From: JBAZQS01 sp041645075
Lineage (GTDB): Bacteria; Patescibacteriota; Patescibacteriia; 2-01-FULL-39-33
Length of the DNA stretch: 35,571 bases
Reading direction: 5' to 3'
Assembly: GCA_041645075.1 (NCBI GenBank)
Contig: JBAZQS010000007.1
Location: 1 to 35,571 of the forward strand
The notes beneath the pieces were generated by a model. It made no database searches. It saw only the letters and a program-made list of their open reading frames with translations, and was not told the DNA's origin. Positions 8,524 through 16,322 of the stretch are shown piece after piece. The stretch's first letter is position 1. Every line of letters begins with the position of its first letter. The position numbers and the translations under genes are program-made.

Positions 8524-9924
8524 ATGTCTAACATAAACCTCCTCCCGGAAAATTTCAGGGAAAAAGAAGCCCGAGAAATAAAAAGATTGGCGAAAAGGCC
8601 AAGGGTTTTTGAAATTGGCTTATCGCAACCCAAAAGAGAACCATTATCGGCTTTGAAGGCAATTGTTCCTAAAAAATCTTTTTGGCCGAAATTTTTCAGG
8701 CCGAAAGTCAGGCCGTCGCCGCCGCCTAAAGAACAAAAAATTTTTAAAGATAATTTGCCCAGCGTTGATTTGCTCTCGTCCGTCAGAAAACAAAGTCGGG
8801 AATATTATCAAAGTTCAGTCCCGCCGAAAAGCAAGAAAAAACCAAATCCTTGGTTTAAAATTTTCGGTCCGTCTAAAATATCGGCCAAATCATGGCCGGA
8901 AAAAGAACAGATTTTTTCGGGGCAAAACCAAGCGGTAAAAGCGGAAAAAGAAAGTCAGCCGGTCTTAATTAAAAAAGGTTTTTGGTCTTTTTGGCGGGGC
9001 GCAAAAAAGACAAAAATCGTAACCATCAAGCCGATGAAATGGACTGATGATCGCGCCCGGCCGTCTAAAGCCGCGAAGATTACCATTGATTTTGCCAAGA
9101 ACAAAAGCGACCTGAAACCGGAAAAATTAACTAAGACAAAATTTTATAAAACCGGCGCCGCCGATAGCTGGGGCAATATTTTTGGTTCAATATTCGGCTT
9201 TCATAAGAAAAAAGCCGCCCTGCCCGCTAAAATTATTTTCGCCCCCGATGTTACGTCGGGGAGGCCAGCCAGCCAGAAATCAGCTAAACCGACAAAAGAG
9301 AAAACGGAAAAAAAGAAATTGAGCGCGACCGCTAAGGCAAAAAAATCACGTTTTAATATTAATTTAATACCCGAAGAGTTAGTTTATCGGGAGCGGATCA
9401 ATATCAGAATGCAAATAATCACCTTGCTTTTAGCAATTATTTTTCCGGCCGTTATTGTCTACGGCGTCTATCGTTTAATCGGTTCTTACCAAGAGCGGGC
9501 GGATCAGCAAATCCGTTATAAGCAGGCCGCGATTAATAAATTACAGGAAGTGGCTGCTGACTATCAAAAAATCAAACAAAAAAATACAATTTTACAACAG
9601 AAGCTTATGGTGATTAAGGGCATTTTGGACGAACATATTTATTGGACTAATTTTTTCAGCCGATTGGAGAAATATACCTTAGATGGGGTTTACTTTACTG
9701 ATTTTGCCGCGGATATTTCGGGCGAATTCACCTTGCCGGCCATTGCCGCCAGTTACGGCGAGGCGGCCAAACAAATTATGGCTTTTAAGCAGGCGACTGA
9801 TTTTATCAAAGAGGCGCGGGTGGATAAAATTTCCCTTCATTCGGGCGGCAAGGGTGGCATTACCGGCGTTGAATTTGAATTAAAGTTAAAATTGACTGAT
9901 AATGTTTTTAGGAATATTAAATAG
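8524..9924 (+). CDS. pilN: PilN-like protein with a long basic N-terminal extension
   Basis: Inner-membrane alignment protein that recruits PilM and pairs with PilO. The C-terminal part is a normal PilN: PilM-binding-type motif NINLIPEE (from residue 278), one membrane segment (about 294-320), a coiled-coil-like stretch (about 321-365) and a small periplasmic-type domain. Unusually, about 270 residues precede it, and these begin with their own copy of the motif, NINLLPENFREKE (from residue 3), followed by a Lys/Pro-rich, low-complexity linker. Ordinary PilN is about 180-210 residues; this one is 466. The tail would be cytoplasmic. It sits between pilM and pilO, so the assignment is secure; what the extension does is unknown (possibly a second PilM contact). 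Confidence 0.85.
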   Translation: MSNINLLPENFREKEAREIKRLAKRPRVFEIGLSQPKREPLSALKAIVPKKSFWPKFFRPKVRPSPPPKEQKIFKDNLPSVDLLSSVRKQSREYYQSSVPPKSKKKPNPWFKIFGPSKISAKSWPEKEQIFSGQNQAVKAEKESQPVLIKKGFWSFWRGAKKTKIVTIKPMKWTDDRARPSKAAKITIDFAKNKSDLKPEKLTKTKFYKTGAADSWGNIFGSIFGFHKKKAALPAKIIFAPDVTSGRPASQKSAKPTKEKTEKKKLSATAKAKKSRFNINLIPEELVYRERINIRMQIITLLLAIIFPAVIVYGVYRLIGSYQERADQQIRYKQAAINKLQEVAADYQKIKQKNTILQQKLMVIKGILDEHIYWTNFFSRLEKYTLDGVYFTDFAADISGEFTLPAIAASYGEAAKQIMAFKQATDFIKEARVDKISLHSGGKGGITGVEFELKLKLTDNVFRNIK

Positions 9925-9950
9925 CATATGCTATATGCTATTACTAATTT

Positions 9951-10613
9951 ATGCTTGAGGAAAAGAAAATTAAAATTCCATTAAGCCAGAGAGTCGGCGC
10001 GAACCTTAACCGATTTTTTAAGGCCATTATTTTATTGATAATAATGGCGGTTTTGGTTCTTGGCTATTTTATGGTCATTAAGGGTCAATATAAAAAATTA
10101 CAGAAAAGCCAAAAAATTGATTTAGTTCAATTGCAAAACATGATTAACCGCCTGGAAAAAGACAATGCGTATATGACCGAAAATATTGATAAGAATATTG
10201 AATTTTCCCCAGCCGAAGAGCGGCTGCTTTCCTTAGCCCTGCCCGATCAATTTGATTTCCCCTCCTTAATAATTCAATTGGGCTCATTAGCCGGCCGATA
10301 TGGATTCACGGTGGCCAATATTAATGCTAAAGAAGCGGTCGGCATTGCCAAACCCAAGAGCGGCGGCCAAGATACTAGTAAAAGCCAAAATTTTTCGCCG
10401 TCGGAAGATAATAACAGCCAATTAAAGAAAATTAATGTGGAAATGGCGGTTGTCGGCGGCAATTATAATGCCTTTAAAAATTTTATTCAAGCCATGGAGA
10501 ACAGCGTGATGTTTTTTGATGTGCTCTCGGTTAATTTCAAGGCCGGAGATATCGCCGCGCAGAAATACTCCCTTAATTTTGCCACTTATTATTTTAAGGA
10601 AAAAGTTAAATAA
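9951..10613 (+). CDS. pilO: PilO-like inner-membrane pilus alignment protein
   Basis: Bitopic membrane protein of 220 residues, usual for PilO. A basic N-terminus is followed by one membrane segment (about 22-44, AIILLIIMAVLVLGYFMV), a coiled-coil-like region (about 48-80) and an extracytoplasmic domain with the pattern FPSLIIQLGSLAGRYGFTV typical of PilO. A Ser/Gly/Lys-rich loop (about 130-150) interrupts the domain. It partners PilN in the alignment complex. The stop at 10611-10613 is followed after one base by the next start, so translational coupling is likely. Sequence conservation in this family is low; position after pilN is the main support. Confidence 0.88.
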   Translation: MLEEKKIKIPLSQRVGANLNRFFKAIILLIIMAVLVLGYFMVIKGQYKKLQKSQKIDLVQLQNMINRLEKDNAYMTENIDKNIEFSPAEERLLSLALPDQFDFPSLIIQLGSLAGRYGFTVANINAKEAVGIAKPKSGGQDTSKSQNFSPSEDNNSQLKKINVEMAVVGGNYNAFKNFIQAMENSVMFFDVLSVNFKAGDIAAQKYSLNFATYYFKEKVK

Positions 10614-10614
10614 T

Positions 10615-10923
10615 ATGGAAGTGATAAATAAAAAACCAAAAATCAAGATACCTTTTTATCTGGCGATTTTGCTTATTTTGGCGGCGGCCGCGCTTGGTTT
10701 TTATTGGTATTTCTGGCAAAAAATAAATTATGATGTTGATTCGTCGTCGTCGGAAATTTTTGTCCGATTAAATTATAGTCCAAAAACTGAAAATACTAAA
10801 AAACAGCTGATTTCCCTGCTCCAATCGCGGGAGAGAGAGGGCAAATATGGCGAATGGCCGTTGGGCACGATTATTTTAAGCGACCAAAGAGGCAATCCAT
10901 TTTTGCCAAAAATTAATAAATGA
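10615..10923 (+). CDS. Small single-pass membrane protein of the pilus operon
   Basis: A 102-residue protein: basic N-terminus (MEVINKKPKIKIPF), one membrane segment (about 15-35), then a short polar extracytoplasmic domain with a run of serines (DVDSSSSEIF) and a C-terminal LSDQRGNPFLPKINK. The ATG at 10615, one base after the pilO stop, is chosen over an upstream ATG inside pilO. By position it takes the place that pilP has in proteobacterial clusters, but there is no lipobox and no recognisable PilP similarity. I do not recognise the family; a structural role in the alignment complex is inferred from position only. Confidence 0.75.
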   Translation: MEVINKKPKIKIPFYLAILLILAAAALGFYWYFWQKINYDVDSSSSEIFVRLNYSPKTENTKKQLISLLQSREREGKYGEWPLGTIILSDQRGNPFLPKINK

Positions 10924-10942
10924 GATCTCAATAAATTTTAAA

Positions 10943-12682
10943 ATGATAGAAGATAATTATTCCCAAAAAATTAAAAATTTTCTCTTGGGAAAAAATTTAG
11001 TTACCCAGGCCAAAATGAAAGAAATTGAGGCCGAGACGGGGCAGGCTGGTATTGGTTTGGAAGAAGCGCTGATTAATCGGAAAATTTTTTCGCCGGAACG
11101 TTTCGCCCAAATAAAGGGTGAGATATTTAATATTGAATCAATAAATTTGGCCGACCAAGTCATTGAGCCGTCAATTTTAAATATTTTAACGCCAAAAGTC
11201 GCCCAAAATTATCAGATGGTTGTTTTTGATAAGCGGGGCAATGAGATTAAAGTCGGTTTGGTCAACCCGGGCAATTTTCAGGCCCACGAAGCCATTGAGT
11301 TTTTAGTCCAACAGCAGGGCTTAACGCCGAAATATTATGCCACTTCTTTGGAGGATTTTCGGAATATTTTCAAGCAATATGGTGATTTTAAAAAAGAAAT
11401 CGGCTCGGCCCTGGAAGTCGCGGCAGAAAAATTCGCCCTGCAAGAAGAGGTGGCCACGGAAAAAACCGGCCGTGAGCTGGAGTATATCATCAGAGCGGCG
11501 CCCGTGGCAAAAATCGTTTCGGTGATTATCAAGCATGCGGTGGACGGCGGCGCTTCTGACATCCACATTGAGCCGGGCCGGAGTGAAGCCAGGGTTAGAT
11601 ATCGCGTGGATGGCATATTGCATACCTCGCTGGTCTTGCCGAATTTTTTGGACCAAGCCATAATTTCTCGCATTAAGGTTTTGGCCAGTTTGAAATTAGA
11701 TGAGACCAGGATTCCGCAGGACGGCCGCATTAAAATGAATATTGACGGCCAGGACATTGATTTGCGGGTTTCAATTTTGCCGATGTTAGACGCGGAAAAA
11801 GTCGTGATTAGAATTTTAGATAGTTCAGCCGGCGTACCCACCTTGGCCGAGCTTGGCTTCAGCCAGAATCATATTGAAATTATTGAAAGGAGTATTAAAA
11901 AATCGCACGGTTTGTTTTTATTGACCGGCCCGACCGGCTCGGGCAAAACCACCACCTTGTATTCCATATTAAATATGTTAAACAGCGAGAGTCAAAATAT
12001 TAACACGCTTGAGGATCCGATTGAATATTATATTGCCGGAATTAATCAATCGCAAATCAGGCCGGACATTGATTTTACTTTTGCCCGCGGACTGCGGGCG
12101 GTTTTGCGCCAGGATCCGAATATTATTATGGTGGGCGAAATCAGGGATAATGAAACCGCGGAATTAACTATTCATGCCGCCTTAACCGGCCATTTGATTT
12201 TTTCCACTCTGCATACCAACAATGCCTGGGGTTCCATTCCTCGCTTAATTGATATGAAAATTGAGCCGTTTCTTTTGGCCTCAACTTTAAATATTGTGAT
12301 TGCCCAACGACTGGTGAGAAAAATTTGTCCGGACTGCCGGGCCGAAATTAAATTGCCGCCCAATTTGCAAAATAAGATCAACGAACAAATTAAAGAAATG
12401 CCCCCCGAATTTTTAAAGGAATTCAAGGGGGAGTATAAATTTTATCGCGGCCGCGGTTGCGATAGCTGCGGCCAATCCGGATATGTTGGCCGGTCGGTCG
12501 TGGCGGAATTGTTGGAAATGGAATCGGTCTTGAAGGATTTGATTGCCAGCGATTTTACCATGGATCAAATTAACAGCCAGCTTAAAAAGCAGAAATATAT
12601 CACCCTAATCCAAGATAGTATCATCAAGGCGCTCAAGGGCGTTACCACCATAGAGGAAGCAATGAGGGTGGCGACGGAATAA
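10943..12682 (+). CDS. pilB: PilB, type IV pilus assembly (extension) ATPase
   Basis: Hexameric cytoplasmic ATPase of the GspE/PilB family that powers pilin insertion into the growing filament through PilC. It has 579 residues, the usual size. An MshEN-type N-terminal domain spans about 10-145. The core has Walker A GPTGSGKTT (329-337), Asp box LEDPIEY (356-362), Walker B IIMVGEIRD (394-402) and His box STLHTN (421-426), all intact. A zinc-binding tetracysteine (C462, C465, C506, C509) is present, which marks PilB/GspE rather than PilT. It is 19 bp downstream of the small membrane protein and followed by a receiver-domain gene. Confidence 0.97.
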   Translation: MIEDNYSQKIKNFLLGKNLVTQAKMKEIEAETGQAGIGLEEALINRKIFSPERFAQIKGEIFNIESINLADQVIEPSILNILTPKVAQNYQMVVFDKRGNEIKVGLVNPGNFQAHEAIEFLVQQQGLTPKYYATSLEDFRNIFKQYGDFKKEIGSALEVAAEKFALQEEVATEKTGRELEYIIRAAPVAKIVSVIIKHAVDGGASDIHIEPGRSEARVRYRVDGILHTSLVLPNFLDQAIISRIKVLASLKLDETRIPQDGRIKMNIDGQDIDLRVSILPMLDAEKVVIRILDSSAGVPTLAELGFSQNHIEIIERSIKKSHGLFLLTGPTGSGKTTTLYSILNMLNSESQNINTLEDPIEYYIAGINQSQIRPDIDFTFARGLRAVLRQDPNIIMVGEIRDNETAELTIHAALTGHLIFSTLHTNNAWGSIPRLIDMKIEPFLLASTLNIVIAQRLVRKICPDCRAEIKLPPNLQNKINEQIKEMPPEFLKEFKGEYKFYRGRGCDSCGQSGYVGRSVVAELLEMESVLKDLIASDFTMDQINSQLKKQKYITLIQDSIIKALKGVTTIEEAMRVATE

Positions 12683-12687
12683 TTTAA

Positions 12688-12780
12688 AATGTAAAAATCA
12701 AAATGTAAAATGACAGTTCAAAATTTAAAATTTTTAATTTTACATTGTCATTTTCCATTTTGATTTTTAATTTTTACATT
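12688..12780. repeat. A+T-rich inverted repeat between pilB and the receiver gene
   Basis: Left arm AATGTAAAAATCAAAATG plus TAAAATGACA (12688-12714) pairs with the right arm ending TTTTTACATT (about 12745-12780), with one unpaired insertion of about 7 bases in the right arm. It fills the only large gap (109 bp) in the 3.2-15.5 kb gene run. It may end or attenuate transcription after pilB. Its simple A+T-rich arms resemble those at 18.75 and 33.5 kb in style. Confidence 0.7.
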
Positions 12781-12791
12781 AATTCAAAACT

Positions 12792-13178
12792 ATGTTTAAA
12801 AAAGGAAAAAAAATCAATATTTTAATCGTGGAGGACGATGTTTTTTTAGCCGATCTTTATAAAACCAAATTTTCTTTGGAGGGATTCGGCGTTTTTGTGG
12901 CTTATGATGGCGAGAAGGGCTTGGAATTAGCCAAAAAAAATTTGCCCGAGGTGATTTTATTGGATTTAGTCTTGCCTAAAATCGGCGGCTTTACGGTTTT
13001 AGAAAAATTAAAAGAAGATAAAAAACTTCAAGGTATCCCCGTGATTCTGCTTACCAACTTAAGCCAAAAGGCAGATGTGGATAGGGGACTGGCGATGGGA
13101 GCCAATGATTATTTAATAAAAGCGCATTTTATGCCTTCAGAAGTGGTAGCCAAGATTAAAAAATTGACCAATAAGTAA
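12792..13178 (+). CDS. Single-domain response regulator (CheY-like receiver)
   Basis: Cytoplasmic receiver of 128 residues with no output domain. All phosphorylation-site residues are present: acidic pair E14-D15-D16, phospho-acceptor D58 (ILLDLVLPK), T88 (ILLTN) and K110 (YLIKAHF). The family signals by phosphorylation-dependent protein contacts, like PilG, PilH or CheY. It lies between pilB and the PilT-like gene, so control of pilus motors is a reasonable inference. No histidine kinase is found in the window, so the phosphodonor is unknown. Confidence 0.93.
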   Translation: MFKKGKKINILIVEDDVFLADLYKTKFSLEGFGVFVAYDGEKGLELAKKNLPEVILLDLVLPKIGGFTVLEKLKEDKKLQGIPVILLTNLSQKADVDRGLAMGANDYLIKAHFMPSEVVAKIKKLTNK

Positions 13179-13194
13179 GTTAAGTAAGTAACGT

Positions 13195-14265
13195 ATGCAA
13201 GCCTCGCAAGCCATAAACATAAAAAACATTTTAACCGAGGCCGTTAAAAGGAGCGCGACTGATTTGCATTTTTCCGTGGGCAACGCGCCGATTTTGCGGA
13301 TTAACGGCCAATTGGTTTTAATGGAAGAAAATGAATTAATTACCTCGGAATTTATGGCGGAGTTTATTAGTTTATTATTAGACCGGGCGCAACAAGATGA
13401 GTTGGCGAAAAAAAAGGAGTTGATGTTGGCCCATGATTTTGATAAAAATTTGCGATTCAAGGTTAATATTTTTTATCAAAAGGGCCTGCTTTCGGCGACT
13501 ATGCGTTACATTTCGGCGCAAACACCCACCATTGAATCATTGGGCCTCGGCCAGGAAATCGTTAATTTATGCAAGTTGAAAAAGGGCTTAATCCTGATTG
13601 CCGGCTCATTTGGTTCGGGCCGGTCGTCTACCATTGCGGCCATTATTGAAAATATCAATCAAACCAGAAAAGAGTATATTATTACTTTGGAGTCGCCCAT
13701 AGAATATATTTTTACTAATAAGAAGAGCATTATTGAACAGCGCGAAATTGGGCGGGACGCCACCTCTTTTAAAGACGCCTTGAATTATTTTCAGGAAGAA
13801 GATGGCGATGTTTTATTTTTGGAGGAGTTGCGCGATACGGAAATTATTCCCTTGGTTTTAGAAATCGCCCGCGGCAGTGTCTTGGTTATTTCTTCTATGG
13901 GCGCCGATTCAGCGACCCAGGCGGTGACAAGGATTTTAGATAGCTTTCAGAGTTTTGACCAGGAGCGGATCAGGGACTTGCTTTCTACATCGCTCAAGGC
14001 CGTCATCTGCCAAAAATTGGCGCCTAAAAGAGGCGGCGGTTTGATGGCGGTTCAGGAAGTCATGATTACCACTGACGCGGTAAAATCGGTGATTGCCAAC
14101 GGCTCTTTGGGGCAATTGGAAAATATCATCCAGACCTCGCGCAGAGAGGGCATGATTTCCTTTGACCAAAAATTGGCGGAATTAGTTAAAAACGGGAAGG
14201 TTTCCCGCGAAGACGCCCTGGAAAACGCTTCCGACAAGAATAAGTTGGAAGGCCTGCTTAAGTAG
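13195..14265 (+). CDS. pilT: PilT-like protein with a degenerate ATPase site
   Basis: Member of the PilT/PilU retraction-ATPase family by length (356 residues), by the N-terminal LTEAVKRSATDLHFSVGNAP and by the C-terminal IIQTSRREGM.SFDQKLAEL, and by lying between pilB and pilC. The nucleotide-binding motifs are eroded. Walker A reads GSFGSGRSST (137-146) with arginine at 143 in place of the essential lysine. The Asp box reads LESPIEY (165-171) instead of xEDPIE. Walker B reads VLFLEELRD (206-214), keeping E211 and R213 but losing the glycine. The His box reads SSMGAD (233-238) instead of TLHTN. It may be a non-hydrolysing partner that modulates retraction, or a weak ATPase. The reading frame is intact, so it is not a pseudogene. 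Confidence 0.88.
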   Translation: MQASQAINIKNILTEAVKRSATDLHFSVGNAPILRINGQLVLMEENELITSEFMAEFISLLLDRAQQDELAKKKELMLAHDFDKNLRFKVNIFYQKGLLSATMRYISAQTPTIESLGLGQEIVNLCKLKKGLILIAGSFGSGRSSTIAAIIENINQTRKEYIITLESPIEYIFTNKKSIIEQREIGRDATSFKDALNYFQEEDGDVLFLEELRDTEIIPLVLEIARGSVLVISSMGADSATQAVTRILDSFQSFDQERIRDLLSTSLKAVICQKLAPKRGGGLMAVQEVMITTDAVKSVIANGSLGQLENIIQTSRREGMISFDQKLAELVKNGKVSREDALENASDKNKLEGLLK

Positions 14266-14282
14266 GTTATAATCTGTAGTTT

Positions 14283-15494
14283 ATGGCGCTATTTTTTTAT
14301 AAAGCCAAGGATAAAAGCAATCAGATCAAGGAGGGCATGGTAGAAGCAATTTCAATGGATTTGGTGGCTAACTATCTTTTAGAAAAGGGCCTGGTTGTCA
14401 TTGACATCAAACAGAAAAACGCCAGCGAAGCCAAGAATTATTTCCTGCGTTTTTTTAGGCGAGTGAAAATGGGGGACTTAGTGGTTTTTTTTAGGCAATT
14501 GTCAGTGATGGTGAGGGCCAATCTCCCTATTATGGACGCCTTAAGGATTCTGCTTCGGCAGACCCGCAGCCAATATCTCAAGGCCGTGATTGCGGATGTG
14601 GCCAATGAAGTGGACGGGGGCGCCAAACTTTCCAATGCCATGGCCGGCCACCCCGATGTTTTCAGTGATTTTTTTACCAACATTATCCATTCCGGAGAAA
14701 CTTCGGGCCGATTAAGCGAGGTAATGGACTATTTGGCAGACCAACAAGAAAAGGATTATGATATGCAAGCCAAAATCAGGGGGGCGATGATTTACCCCGC
14801 TTTTATTGTTCTTGGTTTATTAGTCGTGGGCTTTATGGTGATGACTTTTGTTATGCCGCAGTTGACGGGCATGCTTAAGGAAACCGGCGCTGAATTGCCT
14901 GTTACGACCAAGGTTTTAATTTTTGTTTCTAATTCCCTTAGGAGTTATTGGCTGTTGATTTTGGCCTTAATCATTTTCATGGTCGGCGCCGCCGTGGCCT
15001 ATGTGACCGGGTCGGTTTCGGGTCGACGGTCTTTTGACGCTCTTAAATTAAAATTGCCGGTTTTTGGCGATATTTTCAGAAAAATTTATATTGTCCGCAT
15101 TTCCCGAAGCTTGAATACCCTGCTTAAGGGCGGCGTACCCATCTCTCGTTCGCTTCTGATTGTCCGCGACGTGGTGGGCAATGTTATTTATCGGGATATT
15201 ATTGACCAAGCGATTAAAGAGGTAGATGAGGGCAATCCGGTTTCCGAAAGTTTTGCGGTCCATAAAGAGATACCGATTATGGTTTCGCAGATGATCAGCG
15301 TGGGTGAGGAAACTGGCAAATTAGACGAGGTCTTAGAGCGACTGACTGATTTTTATTCCCGCGAAATTAATAGTAGCGTTAATAATTTATCCACTTTGAT
15401 TGAGCCGATAATAATGGTGATTTTGGGCGTCGTTGTTGGTTTTTTCATCGCCGCCATCATCACGCCTATGTGGCAGTTGTCGTCGTCAATGTAA
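14283..15494 (+). CDS. pilC: PilC, inner-membrane platform protein of the type IV pilus
   Basis: Polytopic membrane protein, 403 residues, with two T2SSF/GspF domains (about 65-190 and 270-390) and three or more membrane segments (about 168-190, 216-240 and 370-395). Family hallmarks include FFRQLSVMVRANLPIMDALRIL, the IIHSGETSGRLSEVMDYLADQQEK motif and its second copy MISVGEETGKLDEVLERLTDFYSRE. It couples the cytoplasmic motors to pilin insertion. It starts 17 bp after the PilT-like gene and is the last gene before a 327-bp gap. Confidence 0.96.
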   Translation: MALFFYKAKDKSNQIKEGMVEAISMDLVANYLLEKGLVVIDIKQKNASEAKNYFLRFFRRVKMGDLVVFFRQLSVMVRANLPIMDALRILLRQTRSQYLKAVIADVANEVDGGAKLSNAMAGHPDVFSDFFTNIIHSGETSGRLSEVMDYLADQQEKDYDMQAKIRGAMIYPAFIVLGLLVVGFMVMTFVMPQLTGMLKETGAELPVTTKVLIFVSNSLRSYWLLILALIIFMVGAAVAYVTGSVSGRRSFDALKLKLPVFGDIFRKIYIVRISRSLNTLLKGGVPISRSLLIVRDVVGNVIYRDIIDQAIKEVDEGNPVSESFAVHKEIPIMVSQMISVGEETGKLDEVLERLTDFYSREINSSVNNLSTLIEPIIMVILGVVVGFFIAAIITPMWQLSSSM

Positions 15495-15518
15495 ATTTTG
15501 AATTTTATTATTTATTTT

Positions 15519-15618
15519 CCCCTCCTCACCCTACCCTCTCCTCTCAAGGAGAGGGGGAATGCGAAAGGATCCCCATTTTTTTGCCCCCTCTCCCTTGGGA
15601 GAGGGTTGGGGTGAGGGG
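15519..15618. repeat. REP-like double hairpin (CCCTCTCC/GGAGAGGG family)
   Basis: CCTCACCCTACCCTCTCC (about 15524-15541) is complementary, with one or two mismatches, to GGAGAGGGTTGGGGTGAGG (15598-15616). Each arm also folds on itself: CCCTCTCCTctcaaGGAGAGGGGG on the left and CCCTCTCCCttGGGAGAGGG on the right. The 100-bp unit is GC-rich in an A+T-rich gap just after pilC. It could insulate pilC from the pilin promoter downstream. Very similar CCCTCACCC...CCCTCTCCC modules are known as dispersed repeats in many unrelated bacteria. Confidence 0.8.
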
Positions 15619-15627
15619 ACGTATTTG

Positions 15628-15656
15628 TTACTTTATTTCCATTTTTGTGCTATAAT
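15628..15656 (+). promoter_or_regulatory. Extended -10 promoter for the main pilin
   Basis: TGCTATAAT (TATAAT at 15651-15656 with TG at 15648-15649) is an extended -10. A poor -35 (TTACTT, 15628-15633) lies 17 bp upstream. Transcription would start near 15663, giving a leader of about 160 nt. The rest of the 15495-15821 gap holds the REP-like repeat before this site, and the palindrome and a small CCCTCC/GGAGGG stem after it; I see no gene in it. Confidence 0.6.
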
Positions 15657-15756
15657 GAAAGTAGTAAATCTGTGGACAATTAATCCCATGCCATCTTGTC
15701 AGATTTTTGATGATTTTAAGATGTCGTTTAGGGATAAAAAGGTCGAGAAAATTTAA

Positions 15757-15770
15757 TCCACTCGAGTGGA
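15757..15770. promoter_or_regulatory. 14-bp perfect palindrome in the pilin leader
   Basis: TCCACTCGAGTGGA is fully self-complementary and lies 52 bp before the pilin ATG. A second symmetric unit, ACCCTCCCC...GAGGGAGG (about 15777-15802), follows. Either could be an operator or an RNA hairpin that stabilises the pilin message or controls its translation. Confidence 0.5.
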
Positions 15771-15821
15771 AAGAATTACCCTCCCCAATCACGTGAGGGA
15801 GGAAAAACTAAAATTATAAAT

Positions 15822-16253
15822 ATGAAACAAAAAGGTTTTACTCTCATTGAGTTATTGGTGGTTATCGCGATTATCGGCCTCTTGTCTTCTTTGGCCGTGG
15901 TTTCTCTAAATGATGCCAGAAATAAAGCCAAGGATGCCCAGATAAAAAGCGATTTATCCCAGTTTAGAACTTATATGGCCGTTAAGTACGAACTCGGTGT
16001 TTTTTCCGGACTTACTAACCCAGCCGATTTGGTCGCCACCGAAATGACTTTAGTCACGCCCCCTTTGTCGGCGCCAAGCGGTTGTGGAGCATATGTAGTG
16101 ACTCCCGGCACTGAGACTCCAAAGACTACTTGGTCGGCCCATGGCCCGTTATGTACCACTCCAGCCAATGCGTTTTGCGTTGACTCAACTGGAGTCGCTA
16201 GGATAGTATTGACTCCTGCTACTCCCACTTCCGCCTGCCCGGTGGCATTGTAA
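15822..16253 (+). CDS. Type IV major pilin-like protein (prepilin)
   Basis: Prepilin of 143 residues with a short basic leader MKQKG, cleaved by PilD before FTLIELLVVIAIIGLLSSLAVVSL. The mature N-terminus has the conserved E5 (F1-T2-L3-I4-E5) and the hydrophobic assembly helix. The globular part contains four cysteines (SGCGAY, LCTTP, FCVD, ACPV), probably two disulfides, and many Thr/Pro residues. It has its own promoter and a strong terminator, so it is a separate high-output unit, which suggests the main filament subunit rather than a minor pilin. The start is fixed by the class III signal. Confidence 0.9.
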   Translation: MKQKGFTLIELLVVIAIIGLLSSLAVVSLNDARNKAKDAQIKSDLSQFRTYMAVKYELGVFSGLTNPADLVATEMTLVTPPLSAPSGCGAYVVTPGTETPKTTWSAHGPLCTTPANAFCVDSTGVARIVLTPATPTSACPVAL

Positions 16254-16266
16254 TCCGATTTTTATA

Positions 16267-16294
16267 AAAATCCCCCGCAAGGGGGATTTTTTTA
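16267..16294 (+). terminator. Intrinsic terminator after the main pilin
   Basis: AAAATCCCCC, loop GCAA, GGGGGATTTT followed by T residues. The stem is strong, it starts about 13 bp after the pilin stop, and no other gene lies between. Confidence 0.92.
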
Positions 16295-16307
16295 ATATCA
16301 TAATTTG

Positions 16308-16316
16308 TGTTATAAT
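16308..16316 (+). promoter_or_regulatory. Extended -10 promoter giving a probably leaderless mRNA
   Basis: TGTTATAAT (TATAAT at 16311-16316, TG at 16308-16309) ends 6 bp before the ATG at 16323. A start site at the usual 6-8 bp falls on or next to the ATG itself. No clear -35 is visible; the upstream terminator T-tract occupies that area. Confidence 0.65.
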
Positions 16317-16322
16317 ATAGAT

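Noticed and set aside
13195..14265. PilT-like gene as a pseudogene
   Set aside because: The frame is intact over the full family length with conserved C-terminal motifs; only the nucleotide-site residues differ.
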